Positions 56,935 through 64,000 of a stretch of 64,000 bases of DNA are shown one piece after another. The DNA comes from Agrypnia vestita. Its lineage: Eukaryota; Arthropoda; Insecta; Trichoptera; Phryganeidae. A program made the translations under genes and the position numbers. A model generated the notes under the pieces. It was not told the DNA's origin. It saw nothing but the letters and a program-made list of their open reading frames with translations, and did not search any database. The stretch covers positions 1 to 64,000 of the forward strand of contig JADDOH010005085.1 in assembly GCA_016648135.1 (NCBI GenBank), read 5' to 3'. The first letter of the stretch is position 1; each line of letters opens with the position of its first letter.

Positions 56935-57345
56935 ACTTTGTTTTCACCACTTTTTTATTGAACATATCAACATGTTTCAACATGGCCCTTCGTCATAATA
57001 CAATTGTGTACTAACAAAATTATATTTAAAAATCGAAATATAGACAATTAAAATATTAAAAAGTTATATATGGAAAATTAATATAATAAAGGACCTACTT
57101 AACATGAAAATAAATTTAAGTTGTCTCATAAGTCTTTGTGTTTTTTAGTACATATCATATGTGCAAGTTGCATGCTTCCTTGAAACCTATAACTTTTTAA
57201 TATTTTAATTGTCTATACTTCAATTTTTAAATTTAATTTTGTGAGTATACAATTGTATGCTGACGAAGGGGCCATGGGTTGAAACATGTTGATATTTTCA
57301 ATAAAAAACAATTTTCAAAAAAAAAAGTTTATTTTTGTTAATTAT
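56935..57345. mobile_element. Foldback of two Penelope-type 3' ends (~140-bp arms)
   Basis: The left arm (56935-57070) and right arm (57188-57345) are inverted copies: 'gaacatatcaacatgtttcaac' with 'gttgaaacatgttgatattttc', and 'tataactttttaatattttaattgtctata' mirrored. Each contains a hammerhead-like motif: AUGACGA...GAAACAUGUU (minus, ~56968-56997) and CUGACGA...GAAACAUGUU (plus, 57260-57289). The spacer is ~115 bp. Confidence 0.7.
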
Positions 57346-57615
57346 ATTAAAAATTATTTTCAGTGACGCTGGGAATCTTTTAGTGAACAATATCTCTCTA
57401 TATCTAATAGATCTTTGCAAAACACTGTGATGTAAAATGTCTATGCTATACTTTTATTTATAAAATATTTTGTATATGTCTGTATACTATGCTATACTCT
57501 TATTTACAGAATATTTTGAGAAACCACGCAAGAAAACATTACATATACAAGTTGTCTCATAAGTCTTTGTGTTTTTTTAGTACATATATGTGCAAGAATC
57601 ATGCTTCTTTGAAAA
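57117..57615 (+). repeat. 65-bp direct repeat, ~435 bp apart
   Basis: 'aagttgtctcataagtctttgtgtttttta' and the following 'gtacatat..tgtgcaag' are present at 57117-57180 and 57551-57615. The sequence resembles mariner-type termini, but here the two are in direct orientation. Confidence 0.5.
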
Positions 57616-58249
57616 CTGAAGATATTTTAAAAAAACATTTATTACATCGATAGTGCATTTTAAACTCTCAATTGACAGTGGCACTGAAGCGAAAGAATCA
57701 CCACAATTAGGCTTATTATATATCAGGTTTTGATAACATTACACGCCACAGAATATATCAAAATATGCGTAGGTGATGTCTTTGGAGTATCTTTACTTAG
57801 ATTGTGGATAGGGCAGACCGTTACCGACACTTCAATGTTGAAACATTGAATAAAATCTATTTTGATGACACACATCAAAAATCATGCGCACCGGCTTAAA
57901 TGAAATTTTCAGTTTAAAATAATAATAATCCAAGTTGATGCAACCGGCTGTAAGTCTATAAATATCGATCAGTCTAAGAGTATTTTTATCACTCATTTCC
58001 ACATAATAAACTGTGTGTTTAACCACCAGTACGTAACTTTTAAAACTTAGAAAGTTACTGAGCTGATATACACTGATGTAAAGTGATTGGTAGACCTCAC
58101 TTCACCCTGCTTTCATACGCTCCACTAAGCGGAAACTGGACATATTTAATCTATTTATAATAGCTTCAAACTTCTTTACAAAACATCAAAAATACATCAC
58201 AAAAACACTTATCCTTTGAGAAATATATTGAGAAAATCACGTGGATATT
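57616..58249. other. AT-rich stretch, no gene
   Basis: The minus ORF 57832-58026 has no recognisable domain. Confidence 0.35.
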
Positions 58250-58325
58250 TTACGATCTCATTGGGAATTTAACCCAGAACCTTCAGTTTAAGAAACCAGT
58301 ATCATGACCCCTGGACTACAAAAGC
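58250..58325 (-). repeat. tRNA-derived SINE, degraded
   Basis: The minus strand has TAGTCCAGGGG (A box) and GGTTCTGGGTTAAATTCCC (B box), spaced as at 25973-26160. Confidence 0.5.
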
Positions 58326-59168
58326 CAGTGCTTCATTAAACTTTTTTCTTTCTTCTTGCTTCATTAAGCTTCATTAAAATTTAACAATTACATTCGTCAG
58401 AAAAAACCATACAATGATGAATATTTATTTCCTTTATGCTACAATTAATAATAAAATCATCACTATAACTAATACAAATAATTTTTGTTCTTCAATGTAA
58501 AAAATTATATTTGTTATCTAAATATATAAATATCTATAAATATCTAAAATAATATTCGTTTCCTTGAGGTAAGTATTCACTAAAAAATATCACATACATT
58601 AACTGTGATATTAGTATTTCTTCTGATTTGGCCATGACAGAATAACCAACAAAAAAATCATGTGAAGTCTGTGTAAGCATCCAAGTGTATTCATAAATTG
58701 CCTTTATATAGAGTGATCTATTGAGTTATAAACAAGATTCTTTGCTTGAATTGATTGTTACTCATTGTATGTCACTGATTACAAATATGATATTAGTTTT
58801 TCTCCATCGCATCATTTTTTTGCCAAATCCCTTTTTTGTTTTTTCTTTTGTGCATGTGGCTAAATACTATATTTCTTCTTGTTATTTGTATTGAAAATAT
58901 AGTCTTCAATTTCTTTTAAAAAACATGTTGAGGATAGTTTTTTTGTGTTCTATAAAATTAAATAATTTTAAATACTGGAAAAACAAAGATTAATGTCATT
59001 AAAATCACACAAATAAATGTTTATTTATATTAAAAAGTCTTCATGAGGGGACTAACATAGTCCTGATATATTTTGTTTTATTTGTGGTAGCTTTCACAAC
59101 GCAAAATAGCTCTACAGCAAGTGACAGATTTATATTAAGTTTGGTGATTAAGATAACACATGGGCTCT
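58326..59168. other. AT-rich stretch, no gene
   Basis: Nothing identified. Confidence 0.4.
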
Positions 59169-59260
59169 ATACATGGTTTGCACAACTTGTGTTGAACAAA
59201 TGAGACAGTGGACAAATGGTAAGAGAAACTCTATGCCTTTTGGCATTCCTATGGTACATA
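59169..59260 (+). pseudogene. Fragment of a repetitive insect ORF (Cys/Trp motif)
   Basis: MVCTTCVEQMRQWTNGKRNS followed by MPFGIPMVH matches a sequence pattern (C..CVE.LRQW..GKR..M.FG.PMVW) that recurs in repetitive insect proteins. It is broken after ~30 residues and sits just before a hAT pseudogene. The parent element is not known to me. Confidence 0.45.
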
Positions 59261-59385
59261 CAGTACATTTGCGGCTCTTCAATCATAAACTCAGAACTTC
59301 GGCGTCAAAATTAGAAGTCGAGTTCCGTATTTGACAACTGGACACAGTACAAATATCATCAATCATACTAGCTTTGCGGTCTCTC

Positions 59386-60430
59386 TGGAAATCTGTAAAA
59401 GAGGGAAAGCATTCACAGATGGTGTTACATTAAAGAATGCTTTATGAAAGCATCTGAAGACTGAATAGCATTATTATGACTTTAAAAATAAAGAAGAATG
59501 AAAAGAATAAAAGAATTGCCTTAATGTCTTAGAATACAACAGAGCAGTAAGTCGAAGATATTAAGCTGGTTTCCGCAATATCAATTGCAACTGATGAGTA
59601 TGTGGTATTAGTGATACAGCACAAGCGACCCTCTTTGTGCGATATATGTCGGAACAAGGTCCCAAAGAAGAACTCCTTGGCCTGCTGTTGCTCAAAGGAC
59701 AAACACATGGAGAATATATTGCCAATGCTATAGAAACATATCTGTTAAATACCTGAATATGATCTAAATATCAGGCGCGTGCAGTGGGAACATCGAAGCA
59801 TGACTTTTTTGTAAACATATTTTTTGTAAAATAAATATAAATCAAATATTTATGCTACAGATTTTTATGATATATTAAAATATGAATACTATGATAACAA
59901 TTGTGATAGAAATATTACGAAATATATAAGAAATATAGTTGTATTCCGATTTTTTTTCCAAACAATTGGTTGTGTAAAAGTCATGCTGCAATATTCCCAC
60001 TGCACGCCCTCGCTAATTATAATTATTTCCAGTGCTACTGATGGAGCTAAAAGTATGATAGGTGTAAACATAGAGCAGTTTCAATTTTAAGGAGAAATAT
60101 TGATCAGGAAATTCTCACGTTCCAGTGAGCACATCACGAGGCGCTTTGCGCCTAAACATTTCCTGAAGAAATCTTAATGTAATGAACTTCGTTATCAAAG
60201 TAACTAACAGCATCTTGACTGAACTATTCTTTCATCGCCAATTTGTGATATTCTTGGATGAAGTGGATATCGGTACCTATATTTACTTCTGCACAGTTAG
60301 GTTTGCTGGCTTTCCAGAGATAACGTACTGAAACGTTTTGCACCATGTTTAGAAGAAAAGAAGTTCTTATGCGAAAAAAACGAAGAAGACATGGCTACAA
60401 AAATTACATTTCATGATCGACATTACTTTA
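59386..60430 (+). pseudogene. hAT transposase pseudogene (ZBED5/SCAND3-like core)
   Basis: With frameshifts the plus strand reads EICKRGKAFTDGVTLKNAL, then TAQATLFVRYMSEQGPKEEL and LGLLLLKGQTHGEYIANAIE, a core block of ZBED/SCAND3-type hATs. After a nested MITE (59772-60012) come TDGAKSMIG, RQFVIFL, and CWLSRDNVLKRFAPCLEEKK (the 'RWLSRG.VL.R' block). The BED finger and the dimerisation end are not visible. The LTR element at 60453 probably cut off the 3' part. Confidence 0.85.
59772..60012. mobile_element. 241-bp MITE nested in the hAT pseudogene
   Basis: Ends are CAGGCGCGTGCAGTGGGAAC and GTTCCC-type inverse (ATTCCCACTGCACGCCCTCG). Flanks are CTAAATAT (59764-59771) and CTAATTAT (60013-60020), an 8-bp target duplication with one mismatch. 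hAT coding resumes directly after it. Confidence 0.8.
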
Positions 60431-60452
60431 TATCTTAATGTTTTGAATATAT

Positions 60453-60786
60453 TGTAATGAGCCGTTCATTGACATTTGACAGCCGAAGATAAGCGCAGGC
60501 GCATGCCTTAGAAAAGAGGCGCATGCGCAGAACGGCGGGCCGGTATGCCCAGTCTTTGAAATAAGAAACTAACATGAAACGAAAGATAAGATTTTGGAAA
60601 GGTTCTTACCCGAGTAGCAAAACAAAAGCGGAGCGGTTCTTTTGTGTTTGTGTTTGAATAAAAATTAGATGATAGTATTGTGTTGCGAGCGAATATAAAA
60701 TGGAGATAAAATGTTGAAGCGAGAATATAGATTTATTTTACAAGTTATGCCATTTTCATTTTTCGAGCGAGATACGCCACCTAACA
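60453..60786 (+). mobile_element. 5' LTR of a Gypsy-like retrotransposon
   Basis: A 334-bp unit starts TGTAATGAGCC and ends CACCTAACA, with a TATAAAA at about 60693. CTGGCGTCAGAAACGGGA follows immediately and looks like a tRNA primer-binding site of insect Gypsy elements. No matching 3' LTR exists downstream in the window. Confidence 0.7.
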
Positions 60787-60830
60787 ACTGGCGTCAGAAA
60801 CGGGATTCGGGAGATTTTTAAGAAATCAAC

Positions 60831-61527
60831 ATGAAGATCGTGACACAGTATGAAATGGCAACCATGGAGGAATTTTCGGATGCAAAATGCGATATGATTA
60901 TGAAGATGCTGGAAGAACTGGAACGGAAACGCCAAGAAGACAAGCAAGAACAGGAGCGGAAACAGGAACAAAGGCTTTTAGAGGAAGAACGCAGGCGTTA
61001 GAAAGAGGAAAAGCGCAGGCGTCAGAAAGAGACAGAGGAGGAAAAATGTAGGCATCAAAAATTTATGGAAAAAATCGAATGGTTGTTGGACGACAAACTG
61101 GGTTGCGTCAAGGAAGTGTTGGATAGGATTGGAATAAAAATAAGGAAGTGGAGACTACAAAAATTGACGTCGCGAACCTTTGAGAAAATGTATAATTGGA
61201 CATCAATAATCTTCAAGAAGATGCCGAAAAGACACAACAAGACGTTGAAAAACTTCGAGAGGACATAAAACAAGATGTCAAGGATCTTCGACAAGACGTA
61301 AAACGTGATGCTGAAAAGACACAATGTGAAATCGAGAAACTTCGGGACGAAGTAAGATTTTGCCAGAAGGTGCAAGTAGAGAATGCAACGGAGTCGACAG
61401 GGAAAAATCCTTCTACTTTCGACGAACAATGTTTACAGGATAGCAACCAAAGGCAGTACGAAACGGCGGCGCCCTCAAAAATTAGGAATGAGCAAGGAAA
61501 TGGGACAACACCTGCAGAAACGTGACG
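60831..61527 (+). pseudogene. gag-like coiled-coil ORF of the LTR element, broken
   Basis: The ATG at 60831 lies 44 bases past the LTR. The protein starts MKIVTQYEMATMEEFSDAKC and becomes a long Glu/Lys/Arg-rich coiled coil (MLEELERKRQEDKQEQE). There is a stop at ~60998, a frameshift near 61200, and then DINNLQEDAEKTQQDVEKLR and KQDVKDLRQDVKRDAEKTQ heptads to a stop at 61524. The coiled-coil N-terminal half of gag fits insect Gypsy elements. There is no zinc knuckle, protease or pol, because the sequence switches to an HSP70 fragment at ~61529. Confidence 0.7.
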
Positions 61528-61528
61528 A

Positions 61529-62190
61529 AGGAAAATGTGGTGGCCGAGGACCAGTTTGCGATGGACCTCAGCAATACTGTGTTCGACACTGAGCAGCACG
61601 AGTTCACCGATCTCAAGATACAGGAGGACATGGAGCCCTGGCCCTTCTGCGTGGTCACCGTGGAGGACAAGCCCATGTGCAAATAGGGTACAAAGGGGAG
61701 AACAAGAAACTCTCTACCGAGGAAATTAGTCCCATTGTGTTGGACGAGATGGAATAGACGACCAAAGCATACGTGGACCAGAGTGTGAAGGAAGCAGTTC
61801 TAGCTATGACAGATTACTTCAGTGACTCTCAGCGACAACCAGGAATGTGATCAAGATCGCCAAGCTCAACATGCTGCAGATCACCAATGAGCTCACTGTG
61901 GTGGTGCGGACTTACGGGTTAGCTAAAATTCAAAGGGCAAGCGTAGCATGCTCGTATTTGACCCAGGTGGATGGAACTTCCAAGTATCGATCTGGAGTGC
62001 TAATCATTTTTTGCTGAGGATTGAAAAAAAAATGTTCGAGGAAGCAGAGAGGTTCTGTGCAATGAAGAAGCGAATTGAGGCATGCGATAAGCTGTAAAGA
62101 AAATGAATCAATGACGATTGAGATAGACGTGAGAACCACGCGCTCGTGTATTGGAGAGTGGCAGCTTGGGAATTTGGAGATCTCATGGGG
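61529..62190 (+). pseudogene. HSP70/HSC70 pseudogene fragment joined to gag
   Basis: With one or two frame changes the plus strand reads NTVFDTEQHEFTDLKIQEDM, EPWPFCVV, YKGENKKLSTEEISPIVLDE, VKEAVLAMTDYFSDSQRQ, then IAKLNMLQITNELT and KGKRSMLVFDPGGWNFQVSI. These are the ordered blocks of the HSP70 ATPase domain from about residue 60 to 205. After a jump, MFEEAERFCAMKKRIEACDK resembles the C-terminal region. Stops occur at 61684 and 61753, and key residues differ (PGGWN in place of LGGGT). No introns interrupt the aligned part. GC content is clearly above the flanks, as in a captured or retroposed housekeeping mRNA. Confidence 0.85.
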
Positions 62191-62244
62191 AAATACATAT
62201 AAATCTGAAATTGTTTTTTTTATTATTTAAACGTTAATGAATCA

Positions 62245-63140
62245 TAAAAATGGGGAGGCCTTTTTCAAATACAACTTTTAGTTCTTGCTAATGTCAAAAC
62301 TTACAATTCAGTTAAAGCTAAAGGAGTTCATACAATGTCGGTGAGAAGAATATTCATTTTTCAAAGTTGGGGAAAGTTGTTTACTTCACACAATGACACT
62401 TTAATTAAAAAAATAAGAGGCATATAAGATGGCTACATTCAATTCAATGATCCATAGATTAACTCCATACCACTAACACCAGAGGGCTGTAAGGTGGAAG
62501 TAAAAACAATTCTTAAGATCGCAACTAACAATGGGTATAAAGAAAGAACAATTATAAATAAAATTAAAAAGTAAGAAAGAGATACATTCATTCAAAAATA
62601 CTTATATTACAAACCGAAGGAAAACGTGACCACAGAAAAATTTTATGTGGTCACGTTTTCCGTGAAGAAGAATTTTATACGCAAGAAAACTCACCACAGA
62701 TCTTCTTAATTTATTTGAAAAAAGAATGTTCGAACCCATCCCAACAATAGCATTAAGAAATACATTTTTAATAATAAAACTAAAATAAAGCAACTAGATA
62801 ATAGTGGGGTACATAAAATTAACTGTAGGAACTGCCAATCATGCTATACTGGACAAACCGGAAGGAAAATACAAACACGAATAAATGAACTTATCATATA
62901 ATAAATGAAAAAAATCTTAAAGGAATAAAGAATTTTAACATTAATTCGGAGATGGCAGACCATGTGAGATCAGAAGGACATCACTTCACCTATGATAATG
63001 TAGAGGTGTTACATGTATGCAAAAAAAGAAGAAAAGTAGACATTCTAGAAAATATAGAAATGTCTAAATAATGATAATGCACTCAATATACGAACACCAC
63101 CTATTAGATCCCCCATCCTATCCATATTAGCCCCGCCCAG
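62245..63140 (+). pseudogene. Penelope-like element: end of RT, linker and GIY-YIG nuclease
   Basis: Plus-strand reading with stops: LTPEGCKVEVKTILKIATNN and GYKERTIINKIKK (the post-RT region), KKNFIRKKTH, then NCRNCQSCYTGQTGRKIQTR (GIY-YIG block with the preceding Cys cluster), NFNINSEMADHVRSEGH and KKRRKVDILENIEM, then a proline-rich tail. This is the same domain order as at 37570-37926 but with more of the upstream part. A 16-bp inverted duplication at 62619-62661 lies in the linker. RT catalytic motifs are not present. Confidence 0.88.
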
Positions 63141-63284
63141 TAACCAATTTCACTTTTCACCTACCCAAAGTAACAGAGTAATTTGAGACTACCGCATTAC
63201 AAATTGGATTGTTTATTTTTAATAATATATGTTCCTCAATTAATTAAAATAAAAAATGAGACAGATAAGGTTGATATATTGACG

Positions 63285-63350
63285 GAAAGGTACGAGGTTG
63301 AGTAATGGCACCTTCTCAGATAGATAGGGGATCTGGGTTTGTGTCCCGGT
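63285..63350 (+). repeat. tRNA-derived SINE head, degraded
   Basis: GAGTAATGGCACCTTCTCAG and GGATCTGGGTTTGTGTCCCGG follow the spacing of the SINE at 25973-26160. Confidence 0.4.
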
Positions 63351-64000
63351 AGTAGTCAAATATTTTTTCATTGATTTGATTTTTCTGTATGTCTTTATAA
63401 TTGATTAATAAATTTGATTTTAAGTATAGTACCAATAATAATTCCGAAGGATGTGTTTTAAGAACAATAAAATCTTTAAGTCTTCTTCTTATATAATTTG
63501 TCATTTGTTGGCTATTTTGACTTTGATATATCAGTACAACAGAGCATACAATCAAGAAGGCTGTAAAATATGAAAGATTTTTGGAAACAAGAATCCTTAT
63601 CTTATGAAAAAGACAAATTAAAATTCTAAACGTAACCCAAGGCTGAGACTAGAGTTTTACAGCTTTATTTTTTGACTGCTACTATATACAACTTCATAAC
63701 AATTTTTCTCATCAATCTGCTTTAATAATCATCTGCTAATCTTCTTATGGGGTATGGAGCGCAGGATTATTAAAAAATTTCCTAATGATTAAATATTTTT
63801 TAAATATTATATTTGGTTAAGAGAAGGAAAGATGGTAACATGTAATATTCTAAAGAAATGTATATACTAAAACAATAGATGAAGGAACAATGATGTGATT
63901 ATTTGTTAATGTAGCATAATTTAAATCTGAAAGTTTAATGAAAAATACGGGAAAACAATTCACCAAAGAAACAGTGACATGTGTAAAATCACATGTAGGC
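63351..64000. other. AT-rich stretch, no gene
   Basis: A 79-codon minus ORF (63316-63555) shows no recognisable domain. Confidence 0.35.

Noticed and set aside
60756..61682. Minus-strand ORFs rich in Leu/Phe/Cys opposite the LTR element
   Set aside because: They are antisense shadows of the gag coiled coil and HSP70 fragment.

Overview
The window looks like AT-rich insect nuclear DNA. No complete protein-coding host gene is visible. The evidence for an insect is the transposon mix: mariner, Tc1, several hATs, Helitrons, RTE-like and RNase H-bearing LINEs, Penelope-like elements, tRNA-derived SINEs, TATA-containing LTRs and many short foldback MITEs. There are no operons, Shine-Dalgarno sites or long ORFs. 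The order (Lepidoptera, Hemiptera or other) cannot be fixed from what I can see. Almost every long ORF is a broken transposable-element (TE) reading frame.

Layout. 1-8 kb: foldback MITEs, Helitron 3' ends (one beside a dense heat-shock-element array at 4.1-4.3 kb), and a LINE RNase H fragment. A possible TATA promoter with a first exon lies near 2.43-2.54 kb. 8-13 kb: a solo LTR, a candidate spliced exon pair on the minus strand near 10.8-10.9 kb, and more MITEs. 14-16.3 kb: a nearly full-length hAT with 8-bp target duplications and a decayed BED-finger transposase. 17-27 kb: LINE tails, a short Helitron, a mariner split by a nested LINE, a solo LTR, a SINE and an RTE-like reverse transcriptase fragment. 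28.4-29.5 kb: the only clearly GC-rich stretch, probably a promoter and first coding exon of a minus-strand host gene. 30-38 kb: Penelope-like remnants, foldbacks, tRNA-SINE and LTR fragments. 38.1-38.8 kb: an element built of GCATGC-centred repeats. 39-42 kb: a Helitron end and a LINE with gag knuckles and endonuclease but no RT. 43-50 kb: a DUF4817/mariner-type fragment, a 592-bp hAT deletion derivative and a 1.6-kb hAT-like element, both with perfect 8-bp duplications. 50-55 kb: Tc1, a complete 403-bp Helitron, a 1.34-kb DNA transposon of unknown class, and a foldback with a complete small hammerhead-like motif. 55-64 kb: MITEs, a hAT pseudogene with a nested MITE, an LTR-gag unit joined directly to an HSP70 fragment, and a second Penelope-like fragment.

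Themes. Several Penelope-type 3' ends and foldbacks share one architecture: stem I, CUGANGA plus one extra base, stem II, GAAA, a tiny palindromic stem III, then an NUH triplet. This matches the small hammerhead ribozymes that act as dimers. Most copies are decayed, but the one at 54.85 kb keeps all core bases. The other notable items are the Helitron-associated heat-shock elements and the gag-HSP70 chimera. The host-gene evidence (exons at 29.0 kb and 10.9 kb, minus strand) suggests that much of the window is one long, TE-filled intron.
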